Notes: generated by a model from the letters alone, not told the origin. A stretch of DNA of 64,000 bases from Kingdonia uniflora (GCA_014058105.1 JACGCM010000655.1:990001-1054000); one strand, 5' to 3'; counted from the stretch's first letter, positions 49,501 through 60,205 are shown. Numbers and translations: made by a program.

Positions 49501-52500
49501 CGGACCTAAAAAAAAACCGAGGCTCTTGCTATTAAGCCTTCATCGAATTGATCGCCCTACCGTTTAGGCAGCATATCGTGCTCTGCAACACACTCCATGA
49601 CGCCGACTTGCGTCATTCATTAGCCTTAGGGCGGGGCTCCTTTTTTCACTCCTAAACTACCTTTCTGTGCCCTACCTCTTAGGCTCGCGCAGTCGTCGTA
49701 TGACGCGGGTCTTCTGGAGCGAGAGGTCCTTTTGACTTGCGTACGAGGAAAAAGCGTTGTTTTCCTCTATTTCTCCGCTAGGTCAAAAGCAAGGCGAAGC
49801 AAATAAAAATACAGAGGAGGTGGGAAGGAGCTACATGACTAACTAAGCTATAGAGGAAAACCTTGACGGAGCTAGGTTGCTAAATCGCATAGCGACGTGC
49901 TGGTAGCCGTACGTAAGTTTCAAGTAGCAACAAGTAGCTTCGGTACCCTCCACTTCGGTAGTTTGTAGTTTAGAGGGCTTTCAAGTAGTTTGGAGGTGGA
50001 GAAGAATAGAAGAAGCTGTGGTTGAGCGTAATGTATATTTTTTTTTGAAACTTGCGTACGCTCAAACTTGCGTACGGTATTTGCTTCTAAACTACTTTTT
50101 TCCACCGTCTTTTAGAATAGGTTCTGTGTGTAAACTTGCGTACTTTTTGTTGACTTGCGTACAAAGAGCTGTTTTTTAACAGACTTGCGTACGTTAAATA
50201 AGAGCCAATAGAATAGCGAGGATCCTTAAAAAACTTGCGTACGAGGATCCTAGTGAGAAGAAGGGCCCTAACTCCGTTTAGAGAGAGGTGTTCTCTAAAG
50301 CTACACCCACTGCATTCAAAATTTCTTTAAGATTCTTTTGTTTTTTTAAGGAAGCAAAGGAGTGTGCTTTTGACCTCTTTTCCATATAACAAAAACTAGT
50401 ACCCTTTGTAGCTCAAGTAGCTCAGAGGTGTGTGCTGGACTTGCGTACGTCAAAAGCAGCAAAAAAAGGCTTTAAAGCTTTAGAGAGCTATTTTTTAACG
50501 TACGCAAGTCGGATAAATAGTGGATGATGGAAAATAGGATCGGCATAACGGGTGTCCTTTTAACAGCTACAAACTACTAACAGCTACAAACTACACGCAA
50601 GTAAACTCTAATCCACGTACGCAAGTGTAGGATTTTTCTATAGTGAAGCGCTGGACCTTTAGAGATTTCAAGTAGCTCAGACTTGCATACGGTGATGCTG
50701 TTATATCTTAGTTATAAATAAGTGGGTTAGAGGCTTTGTAGAGTAGTTTTAGAGAGCGAACTTTAAGCAGTTGCTACTTTAAAAAGAGGTTGCTAAAGCT
50801 CCGTAAAACTAGGAGTTGTAGTTTAGGAGTTCTAAGGAGTTTCAAAAGAGAAAGGACGGAGGGCTTTAAAAGGAGTAATTAAAGAAAAGAGGTAGGCCCC
50901 TAAACTACAAATAGACTAGAGGCTTTAAGTAGTTTGTAGTTTGGAGTCGTAGTTTAGGAGTTGCTAAAGCTATCGGAGCGATGTGCTGAACCCGTGCTTT
51001 CTTTCGTAATGACCAGTCAGGATTTTGAGGTCTATAGCATAGGTTGGAGCTCTTTCTTTGGACTGGCAACTCCCCTTTCTTTCAAATAGCTGTTTTAAAC
51101 TATACATCACTTGCCTAGGTAGCCGTACGTAAGTTTAAAAAGGTACAAAGGAGTACAGTAGTTTGTAGTTTGGAGCACAAAAGAGCAGTTTAGAAGCCGG
51201 ACACGAGACCCACTAAACTTGCGTACGAAAAGAGTAAACCCAAATAAATAGGTAGGCCCCTAAACTACAAATAGACTAGAGGATGGAAGAGTAGTTAGAG
51301 CTGTTTTTTAACAAAAGAGAGTTTCAAAGTAGCTTAAAGTAGCTTCTTTTCCACGTACGCAAGTGTCCCTCCACTTCGGTAGTTTAGAGGTAGCTTTCTA
51401 AGCTACCGTAGTGCCCACTACGTTTAGGTAGTTTAGGATCCTAATCATTGGTTCAACTTGCGTACGGTGGAAGTAGTTTGGGGCCATTAGAGCTTCTAAA
51501 AAGAGCGTCAGCTAGCTAAGGACGGACTTGCGTACGTTTAAAAGAGTCAGACGAACTTGCGTACAATATACATTACGGGAAAGCGTGGCTTTTTTCCTTA
51601 ATCCCTAAGCAAATAGCTGGGCTCGCTCACTAAAGTGGAGCGCAAGAAAGAGTTTGCGACATGCTATGTTCTCTCCCCTATTGCTAGTAGGTTGATGGGT
51701 CGCAGGCCCTAAAAAAATCGCTACGCTGCTGAGTTGATGCGGGATTCGCTCTTCATAGGTGACCGACGGCCGCCGCCCGACTAGACATACCAATAGTCAC
51801 CAGATTCATATGGGCTACAGAGGAGTGGGCAATGATCTTCTTAAGATCGATCTGTCTTGAAGTGGTCGAAGGGGTATATATTATAGCTATGGCGCTTGGA
51901 GTATAAATGAAAGGAGTGAAAGGAAGTGTCGCTTCGGGAAACATGGGTATGGAAAATCGGAGAAAGCCATAGGTTCCCAATTTTGAAGGAATTCCTGCCA
52001 AGATGACGGATCCAGCCGTGGGTGCCTCCACGTGAGCTTCGGGTAACCAAATATGAACAGGGACCATGGGCACTTTGACGGCGAAAGAGGCGAAAGAAGC
52101 AATCCATAGAAAGATTTGGCGCCGCTCACTCCACTCAGTGGTTAATGAGATGTGTGAATCAGTGGTTCCTGTTTGGAGAAGAATCAACGGAATAGCTAGT
52201 AGCATAAAAACGGAGCCAAGTAAGGTATACAGGAAAAACTGATAGGCAGCCTTTATCTTTCTTTGTCTCGAACCCCAGACCCCTATAATAATGGTAGAGT
52301 AAGGGGCGGCCCCTAACTACTGCTACGGCCTCAACTAGAAAAGCGAGGCAAGCTCCAATTGGGTGGGTAGCCACTCCCTTCTCAGAGAACCGTACGTGAG
52401 ACTTGCGCATCATACGGCTCCGTCCTGAGCTTCCGTCCGTCGTCGGCCCTTGTCATTAGTAAGACAGCCTTCCTAAACTACCAGGTTTCAGGACGAAAGA

Positions 52501-55500
52501 GTCCAAAGCGGAGACGAAAGAGTCCAAAGTGGAAAAGGCACACTCTGCAACACGGTGGAACCAATTAGAGGTAGTGGTTAATGTCTATAGTGGTCGACCA
52601 GTTGAAGACGAGGAACCAGAGGTATTTTCTTCGTACGCAAGTAGCTTTTAGAAAACGAAAGAAAAGCAGTGGAAAAGGAACCAAGGAAGTAGTTTGTAGT
52701 TTGGAACCAATTAGAGCTAGCTTTAAAAGGAGGAATAGCTATAGCAAGGATCCTAGCGTCAGTTGTAGTTTGGAAGCCGTACGCAAGTTTCAAATAGCTC
52801 AGAGTAAAAGAGATTAAATATACATTACGGAAAAGCCTTCTAAACTACCTACTATTTCATTCCTACAGTGGAAAATGTAGTTTACGTACGCAAGTTGCGT
52901 GTAGTTTGATTTCATTCCTACAGTGGAAAAGTAGCTGTTAAGTAGCTGTTAAAAGGACACCGTAATGTATATTTTTCCATCATCTTAAAATAGATGACGA
53001 AGCCTTTAGACTTGCGTACGGTGGGAGTTATGGCTTTAGCGCAAAAATAGGTAGGATCCTTGTGCTCTTTTTTAACACACTTACGTACTTTTTGTTGAAA
53101 AGGGTGTCCAAACTACAACTACTTAACAAAAACACGAACTCTTATTCCACTACAGCTACAAACTACTAACAACGCAACTTGCGTACGTAAACACCAACTT
53201 GCGTACGGAAAATCCATCATCTGTCTTTAAACTACTATCCACGTACGCAAGTTTGAAAGACAGATGGTGGATAAAAGGATTTGTCTATAGAAAAAATAGG
53301 GCAAACTCATTAGAAGGTAGCTTTCTAAACCACGTAGTTAATGGCTTAGGTAGTTTAGGATCCTAAACTACATCATTGGTAGGATCCTAAACAACTTGCG
53401 TACGGTGAAAAAGAGTGTGTTTTAGCGCCTCTCAAAAAATAGGGTTGCTAAAGCTATTAAAAAATAGGGTTGCTAAAGCTATTAAAAGAAGGATTAAAGA
53501 AAAGTGCTTCTTTTCCTTAATGCCTTCTTTTAAAGGCTACAACTACTCTTTCATACATTAGAAAACGAAAGAGTAGTTTACTTGCGATAGAAGACGAGGA
53601 TCCTAAACTACAAATATACATTACGGAAAAACCGGATAAAACAATTAGCGGATGATGGAAAATAGGATCCTAAACTACGTAAGTCTACTGCTTTTCCTTA
53701 GTGCTTTAAAAGGACACGAGACCCACTAAACTTGCGTACGAAAAGGGCTAAAGGTACAAAGGAGTACGTAGTTTGTAGTTTGGAGCATTTCAGACCGTAG
53801 TTTAGAAGCAATTAGGTAGTTTAGCCGCAAAAAGAATAGGCATCACTTGCGTACGTGGAAATATACATTACAAGGAAAAGAGCTAGTAGAAAAGAGTAAG
53901 AACAACCGCAACGAGGCTAGTTGCTACGCTACAAGTCCACCTGTTGAAGACGAGGAACCAGAGGTTGCTTTCTAAACCACTTAGAAGGATCCTAGGCATC
54001 ACTTGCGTACGTGGAAATATACATTACAAGGAAAAGAGCTAGTAGAAAAGAGTAAGAACCGCAACGAGGCTAGTTGCTACGCTACAAGTCCACCAGTTGA
54101 AGAGTAGTTCGAGGGCGCTTTTCAACAAAAAGTAAAAAATAAAAGTGATGATGGAAAAATATACATTACGGTGTCTAAACTACGCTAAAGCTACTATGAA
54201 ACTCTTATTCGTAGTTTAGTACGCAAGTGTAGGATTTTTCTATAGTGGTAGTTTGTAGTTTGGACACGAGACCCACTAAACTTGCGTACGAAAAGAGACG
54301 ATGGATAAGGAGTTATGGTATTCAAAAAGCAAGTGGGGCCAGAACTGCAAGGAGGTGGGATGCGCGATTCCGCATTTCTTACTGCTCATAACCCAACGGC
54401 GAGTTTTAGCAACAAGGGTCGGAGAAAGGCTTGCTGGTCATAAGAGAAGAGGATAGATCCGAGCTCTTAGTCTCCTATATAGCTTCCTATAAAAAAAGAA
54501 ACCCTGATAGCTATAGCTCTAGTTTAACTACCTTCGCCTACCTCCGTTGCTAACTCTAACAGAACCGTGGTTTAGGATCCTAAACTACCTAAACGTAGTA
54601 GCTTTAGCGTAGTTTAGACACCCTAATGCCTTGTAGACTTACGTAGTTTAGGATCCTAAACTACCGCTATTTGCTGCTTTCCGTATCTTGCTTGGTGGTA
54701 GTTTGGGACTCAAATGCTTTTTGTTTGCATAGGAGTGCTGGTTAATAAACGGATTTGTCTAATGGCTTTAGAAAAGAGTAAGGCTTTGATTTCTTGACTG
54801 CTTCGCCGTAATGTATATTTGCTTCTTTTTTCTATATACATTACGAGGATCCTAAACTACCACTATTTATAACGGCTAAACTACCTTTTAGCACAAGGAT
54901 CCTACCAATGATTAGGATCCTATTTTCCATCATCCTAAACTACTTGCGGCTAAACTACCTAATTGCTTCTAAACTACGGTCTGAAATGCTCCAAACTACA
55001 AACTACGTACTCCTTTGTACCTTTTTATCCACCGCTAAACTACTCCGCGTACGTAAGTGTTCTTTAATGCTCTTTAATACTCTTTCTTTCTTTTAGCGTA
55101 CGCAAGTTTCTTTTAACTCTTTTCTTTAAGAACCTATTCTAAGTGGGCACTACGGAACGAAACTACCTCTATGCTTTTTCCGCGTAATGTATATTTTCGC
55201 TCTTTTCGTCCTCCAGCTATTAACTTGCGTACGGCGTCCTATTCTTTAAGCAAAATATAGGTGCGCGCTGTCTATATTTCGTCGTAGGACCTGTAGGTCG
55301 GGGCTCACTTGTGTGTTTTGGAGCGGGTGGGCAACTGTGCTCCACAACACACTGCTGCCAACAGTCTTTCTTCGGAAAACTACTGAACGACCTCAACACA
55401 CCCCATTTGATTCTCCTGGTGGTCTCCGTACGCAAGTCTCGCCATTGCACACACCTATACCTAGTGGAGTGTAACCGACTGCAAGGAAGGAACTCCATAG

Positions 55501-57472
55501 ACATGACTTGTGTTTGCCATTGACGAAACCTGAGCTTGTATAGCGTAGGGTCCTTTTCTCTGAGGCTAGTTCGCGTCGGCTTCTAATCTACTAGCGGCCA
55601 ACGCTTTCTAGAGTCACACAAAGGGCTAGCTTTTCACAAGAGCTCACTATGCAGACGCCGCAATGATATGATGCTGTTATGAAAAACGTAAGCATATGCT
55701 TCTAGGCCTAAAGGCTTGTTAGCCGCCATAGGTTCGTTTAGGCTGAAAGGCGGTACGGTACGGCTTTGGGAGGAAAGTGGTACCTTTCAGACCACTCCGC
55801 TGATTAGTACGTAGCGTAAGTCGCAGCCTTGGAAAAAGCGTTGATGGAGCTTAAATAGACATTACGGCGAAAGGAGGAAAGAACGGAAAGGTAGCCGTAC
55901 GTAAGTTTCAAGTAGCTCAGAGGTTGGTGTCTGAGACGGTGGTTAAGAAATAGCCGAAAAAAAAGCGAAGGATCCTTGAGCACGTTTAGAGAATCACCCC
56001 CTAACTACCCATGTTGACCTAGGCTACAAGACAGAACTTGTGACGGTTTTTTTTCACCTACAGTGATCGGGCTCGTGTGCTCTCACCCTTTTAAACTAAC
56101 TGTACCTGTACCTGTCTACGCATAGAACTTAACGCGCGTTTAGCTTTACCAACATAGCTCCAAAAAAGCAAGAAAGAAAGGCATTTCCTAACAAGAGCAG
56201 CAAGAAATCACTTTTGAATGTAGCGTAGTTTTAGAAAACACCTCTGCTTTCCTGAACCTTGCTTCGCCGTACGCAAGTAAATTCTTCATTCATTAGCCTA
56301 GAGATCGAAAAAGCTAGATCGAGAAAGCGCTTTTTTTGGAGGGGGGGGCTCACCGTAATGTCTATTTGAGGCAAGCTAATGAGTGTGTTGAAGCTCGCGA
56401 CTATGGCGGGGCGCTTGTGATTAGAGACCAACGGCTAGTGCTTATAGACCTGGACGATTATCCCGCCCCTTGACGCTTATGAGTTTACGTCCATCCCTGG
56501 TAGAGTACAGTTTCCTTTTTCTTTCTCCCTTGTAGCCGTTACCAACATTCGCGCAAGTGTGTCCGCACCCCTAGTCAACCTGCTCTGATAATTTCAACGC
56601 AACAAGTTGGCGGCTTAAAGAGGAGTCTCCTTTTCTACAGCGCTCTCTTTTTTTAACAAGCACACCCCTTTTTCACCTAGGAGCACTCCTTCCTGCATAT
56701 CCATACAAGACCCGAGTAGGTTGTTCGAGGTCTTTTTTAGGCCATGCCTAGTTTGAGGGGTCCCCCCCCCTTTTTTTTCGGAATGGAATGTGCTTCTTGA
56801 TAGGTCGGCTGAGAGCACCGGAGAGGCTAGGGTTCGATGCTTTGATCTATGCGTACGCACAAGACTACCCCTCTTCACGAAAGCTTCACGGGGACTACTT
56901 GACGCTTCTTTTCTTCTTTCGCCTTTCGTTAGACCGCCCATAGGGAGTTGACTGCACAAGGCTCCTGCAGAGGGAAATCTCCCAGCGAATAGAAGATACG
57001 ACGCTCCGCACAACATAGGGATTGGCACGCTTTCGGGAAGAACATAGAATAGTAGAGGATCCAGCATGCGGAAGACAGCGATCATTAGAAATTCTAAGAC
57101 GAGAAAAGCGGTAATATACTCCTTCCCATAGCTTCGCATAGACGACCAACCCACTGAGATGCAAATAGGGATCAGAAAGGTAGTCAAGATCACAAAGAAG
57201 AGAGAGAGACCGTCTATACCCAAAAGAAAATGGATGTTGGAATAAGGAAGCCATTGAATGCTTTCCACAAACTGAAACTTGGCCGTAGAAGGATCGAATC
57301 GGATCCAAGGAGCAAGGGGATACAAAAAAGTAAGCAGAGAAAGGCAGAGACCTAGCAATCGTATCGGGCGTACTCTTGAGTTGGGAATGAAAAGAGGAGT
57401 AATGCTTCCTAGCACGGGGCAGAGAATAGGACCACTTAGGTTGGAATAGCCATCAGAGAACTGTTCTAACAT
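40466..57472 (-). CDS. nad4: nad4, NADH dehydrogenase subunit 4 (four exons, three cis-spliced group II introns)
   Basis: Joined exons 57472-57012, 52293-51779, 45560-45138 and 40554-40466 give 1488 nt, 495 residues plus stop, the normal seed-plant length. The product is the Nqo13/NuoM-type antiporter-like subunit of respiratory complex I, which helps pump protons across the inner mitochondrial membrane. The membrane-embedded Glu of the ESVPIP motif is residue 147, and the Lys of FAVKVPMVP is residue 227; these correspond to the conserved charged residues of NuoM. The frame is open across all four exons and every junction fits codon phase and the 461/976/1399 intron positions. Genomic codons need C-to-U editing at many places (for example CGC to TGC at 135, CTT-CCC to TTT-TTC at 145-146, CAC to TAC at 310) to give the conserved protein. 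All parts are in order on one strand, so no trans-splicing is needed. No frameshift or premature stop is seen, and the gene is probably functional. Confidence 0.96.
40618..40651 (-). other. Group II intron domain V of nad4 intron 3
   Basis: 34 nt on the minus strand, from GAGCCTAGTG to GCTCGGTTC. GAGCC pairs with GGTTC at the base, AGC is the catalytic triad, and GATAG-GAGA-CTATC forms a perfect upper stem with a GNRA tetraloop. It lies 63 nt before exon 4, leaving room for domain VI. Confidence 0.9.
44541..44624. repeat. 39-bp tandem pair in nad4 intron 3
   Basis: TTTTTCCTTATCCCAGAAAA then CCGCCAGACCAGCGCCTAG, copies at 44541-44579 and 44586-44624, identical. A second pair with CTCCTAGTTTTACGGAGC lies at 44667 and 44816. 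Confidence 0.9.
45138..45560 (-). CDS. nad4: nad4 exon 3
   Basis: 423 nt: two bases (CG) complete codon 326, then residues 327-466 and one base of 467. It starts NIQGIGGSI and includes the SHG motif of a late antiporter helix and TSSFIGEFL. Exon 3 begins upstream of the first in-frame ATG (45525), because NIQGIGGSI is conserved and the phase fits. Likely edits include P336L, P337L, S339L, P343L, P345S, A364V, S370L, S381F, S383F, S384F, S391L, S404L and P452L. Reading past 45138 runs into intron 3 and a stop. Confidence 0.95.
47741..47792. repeat. Perfect 22-bp hairpin in nad4 intron 2
   Basis: Left arm 47741-47762 and right arm 47771-47792 are exact complements around GAAGCTTT. The arms are GTAGTTTCGTTCC plus GTAGTTTAG, that is two C-type words. 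The tail CCTTTGTACCGTAGTGCCCA follows, as at 24976. Confidence 0.92.
48802..48910. repeat. Array of TAATGCTCTAAACTAC
   Basis: Module C repeated with AATGCT spacers, about 16 bp per unit, five copies, the last separated by one module A copy at 48882. It shows modules A and C interleaved in an array. Confidence 0.85.
51779..52293 (-). CDS. nad4: nad4 exon 2
   Basis: 515 nt: one base (C) completes Phe154, then residues 155-325, then one base of codon 326. It opens with IIIGVWGSRQRKIKAAYQ and contains FAVKVPMVPVHIWLPEAH, the most conserved antiporter-like segment, with Lys227. It ends ATG-TCT-AGT-C, after which GGGCGGCGG opens intron 2. Likely editing sites include P189L, S200L, S203L, S220F, P256L, S257L, P286L, P295S, S296L, S299L, H310Y and S324F. 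The apparent ATG at 52205 is an internal Met (residue 184), not a start. Confidence 0.96.
52387..52420 (-). other. Group II intron domain V of nad4 intron 1
   Basis: On the minus strand this 34-nt stretch starts GAGCCGTATG and ends CGTACGGTTC. These ends pair as the basal helix, and the AGC catalytic triad occupies positions 2-4. The upper stem closes on a GCAA loop, a GNRA tetraloop as the domain requires. A U-C mismatch sits in the upper stem. Domain VI would lie between this hairpin and exon 2. Confidence 0.88.
53837..54103. repeat. Duplicated ~112-bp composite block in nad4 intron 1
   Basis: Copies 53837-53950 and 53993-54103 share TAGGCATCACTTGCGTACGT, GGAAATATACATTACAAGG, GCAACGAGGCTAGTTGC and ACAAGTCCACC-GTTGAAGA. 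The first copy has an extra AAC triplet. Each block joins modules A and B with AAAGAGCTAGTAGAAAAGAG. Confidence 0.9.
57012..57472 (-). CDS. nad4: nad4 exon 1
   Basis: Codes residues 1-153 plus two bases (TT) of codon 154. It starts with ATG at 57472 and MLEQFSDGYSNLSG, close to the family's N-terminus. The exon ends where GTGCGGAGCG begins, a standard group II 5' splice motif, and its 461 nt match the known first exon. It holds the first transmembrane helices and the ESVPIP motif with Glu147. Likely edited positions by family comparison are P15L, P26L, P36L, P55L, S106L, R135C, P139L, L145F, P146F and P150L. Reading past 57012 gives an open frame to 56615, but that part is intron sequence. 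Confidence 0.96.
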
Positions 57473-57671
57473 AGAGCGAAGTTTGCAGATTGAAGATTGA
57501 CAACAGGCAAGGTCAAGCAGAAAAAGACAATAGGGACGTTCCGAACATTCATGTGGCGGCCTTAGGGCTATTCATGGAGAAAAAAAAAAAACGTCACCCA
57601 GCGCGACAAGCAAGAGAGCAAGGAAAGCGAGGCAAAGCATCTTCTATAAAGAGAGTGGAAAAAAGGCAACG

Positions 57672-57776
57672 GACTTGCGTACGGTGGAAACAAAGGCAAG
57701 TGACTTGCGTACGGTGGAAACAAAGGCAAGTGACTTGCGTACGGTGGAAACAAAGGCAAGTGACTTGCGTACGGTG
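57672..57776. repeat. 30-bp tandem array carrying module A
   Basis: GACTTGCGTACGGTGGAAAC-AAAGGCAAGT repeated three and a half times, at 57672, 57702, 57732 and 57762 (partial). A stray GGTGGAAACAAAGGC follows at 57796. It lies only ~200 bp upstream of the nad4 start codon, in the presumed leader or promoter area. Confidence 0.93.
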
Positions 57777-60205
57777 GTCCTAGCACTCTTTTGGAGGTGG
57801 AAACAAAGGCTAGGAGGTGGCTCATCACGTTTTCTCGTTTGGTAGGTAAGTCGAAGTCCCTATTCAGGTAGGACTCACGTTGGCGAAAACTTGCGTACGA
57901 GGAAACCGAAAGAATGTCTAATGTCTATAGTGCTTTAAAAAGTTGCGCGTACGTAAGTAAACTACTATTCCATCGTCTTTTCCATCATCTAAAAACAAGT
58001 GCTGCGAAAGAAGATGAAGATGTCTTTATTGCTGGATAAGGAAAAACTACTGGCGGCGCGTTCTATAAGCTAGGGTCAGTCTGCGGGGATGGGCGAGGCA
58101 GGCAACGTTTCGAGGAACTTGCGTACGCAAAATAAGGTTCTTGTAGTTTGTAGTTTGGAGCCATTAGAGCTATTTTTTAACACACTTGCGTACTTTTTGT
58201 TGAAAAGGGTGTCCAAACTACAAACTACTTAACAGCTACTTAACAGCTACAAACTACTTAACAGCTACTTTTCCATCATCACGCAACTTGCGTACGTAAA
58301 CTCTTATTCCACTGTAGGAGTTAAAAATGTAGGGTGTCCAAACTACAAACTACACGCAACTTGCGTACTACAACTCTTAAGTGGTCTTTTCTTGATGATG
58401 GAAAATAGTATTTTTCTAAACTACTGTGGTAGTTTGTAGTTTGGACACGAGACCCACTAAACTTGCGTACGAAAAGGGTTAGAGTCGTAGTTTAGGAGTT
58501 GTAGCCGTAATGTATATTTTAGGCAACTACACGGACTTGCGTACTAAACTACAAATAAGAGTCAAAGCGATCTTTCCCAGCTATTTTAGTAGTGTGTTTT
58601 AGAGGCAGCTACTTAGGCCTAAGCGTTAGCGCTTTACCAGCGGACTTGCCATACCTCTTTTTAGCTCTAAGCAAAAATAGAGACTATGGGCATTACCAGT
58701 CCTCCATCGCAAAAGACCAGACAAAGACGTTCACAAGGTGCTCCAACCTATAGCTATAGAAGTATGACTTGTGTTTTTTTTTGAACTTGCGTACAAAGAG
58801 CTGCGTTTGTCTTTTTTGTTAAGTAGTTAAATAGCTGGAGACACTTGTCTTTTATTTCAACCACCAACCAACCACTAAGCGCATATCTATCATAGTGAGA
58901 GTGCGCGTCTATCAAACTCTCTTTTCTTCGTACGCAAGTGGGCCGCACGTCGTCTTTCTCTTTTTAAAGCCCTATACTATCACTATACTATCACTGTGCT
59001 GACTAGTAGTTAAGTGCTGAATGGAATGTGTGGCCTGAGCCAAAGCTATACGTCCAAAAAAAGAGCGAACTTGCGTACGTTAAAAAAAAGCGCACTTCTT
59101 CCTTATGGACATTAGCAACCAAAGATTCTCCCAAACATTTAGCGATGACTAGAGACCAATAAATGCGCAATTATTGCACTCAGGATCCTTGGTCTCTCGT
59201 CTTGTGTCTGGGTGGAGTTTGACTCTATCTTCTATGCTTTCTGGCTTCGTTCCGTAGAAGTGACTTCGTTCTCGTCGTCCTATGAGATGTGGATCGCCTG
59301 CTTTCTATCTATAAGTGTCTTTTCACATTGAGCCGAAGGACTGAACGACCAACACTTTTGAAGCACACAACGACCTACGCTTTCTCTGTGTGATCTGCTG
59401 GTTTGACTAAAAAAAAGCAGCTGCGTAGCCTACCGCTGTCCGCTCGTCTGCTCTCGTCTTCTGTCTGGGTTAAAGAGCAGCTGCGAAGCTGTTTGTCTAT
59501 CATACGAGTTTGACTCTATAAGACTTGCATTCAGCAGTCATCTATTCCTCTGTCCACCCACGTCGTTAGCCGGGCGCTACGTTAACAAGACATTCCCTTC
59601 TTTCATCCACCCAGCGTAGTTTAGAAAAAAAGTGCCCTATTTTAAAGCCTGGGATGGGGAGAGTAAAGTGCTAGGTAGCCGTACGCAAGTTTCAAGTATT
59701 AAAGAGTAGTTTAGAGGTATTTAAAAACAAGAATAGGTATTGAGCTAGCGGGTGAAGCATGAGTGAATAGCAAGAATAGACAATAGCAAGAAGAAGGTAG
59801 CTTTTTTTTAGAATGGGTATTGTGTTATTTTTTAGAGAAGGATTATAGAAGGACTCAAAGGGCCGTAGTAAGTCGCAAGTCTACTTGCGTACGGAGAAAA
59901 GAGATTAGACGAGATCCAGGTTCCGATAGATGCGCCTATCAGCCGCCAACTACTTCCGTCATCTCTATGACGGTAGAGCAAGGGTGTGTTACTGCACCAC
60001 CACGGGAAGAGGAAGGGATGACGGAAAAGAGAGTCAAAGGGAGATGCGCTCTAGGGAACCGGAGCTGGCCGGAGTAGCTGTAGTTTAGAGGCGGAAATGA
60101 GAGAGTCAAAGGGATGAAAAAAAGCCCTAGCTGGTTGAAAATGGCGACAGTAGTTTAGAAAGCCACTAGACCCATATAGAAAGCCACTACCCGTGACAGG
60201 GAATG

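Larger units (their letters stand above)
45561..51778 (-). other. nad4: nad4 intron 2 (group II, nad4i976), 6218 bp
   Basis: Placed by the fixed exon length of 515 nt and the phase of codon 326. It begins GGGCGGC instead of the usual GTGYG and ends with AT before exon 3. I could not identify a convincing domain V in the last ~200 nt; the strongest pairing there (CGCCTT with AAGGCG, about 45603-45632) lacks the usual form. Nearest the 5' end, 51600-51778 looks module-free, and 49100-49700 and 48170-48540 look like mostly single-copy sequence. Elsewhere the interior is the densest repeat territory in the window, with hairpin 47741-47792 and palindromes at 46440 and 48107. Confidence 0.85.
52294..57011 (-). 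other. nad4: nad4 intron 1 (group II, nad4i461), 4718 bp
   Basis: Begins GTGCG and ends with AC before exon 2. A domain V hairpin lies at 52387-52420, 93 nt from the 3' splice site. No maturase reading frame is present. The first ~700 nt (to about 56280) hold no clear copy of the short repeat modules, while 52550-55220 is crowded with ACTTGCGTACG, GTAGTTTAG, GGATCC palindromes and ATATACATTACG. Notable pieces are the duplicated block at 53837-53950 and 53993-54103 and the 22-bp palindromes at 53350 and 54643. The length is several times a compact group II intron, so the added material probably sits in peripheral loops such as domain IV (inference). Confidence 0.9.

Noticed and set aside
56615..57011. 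Extension of the nad4 exon 1 frame as protein
   Set aside because: The frame stays open past the GTGCG splice site by chance; family length and intron phase place the exon end at 57012.
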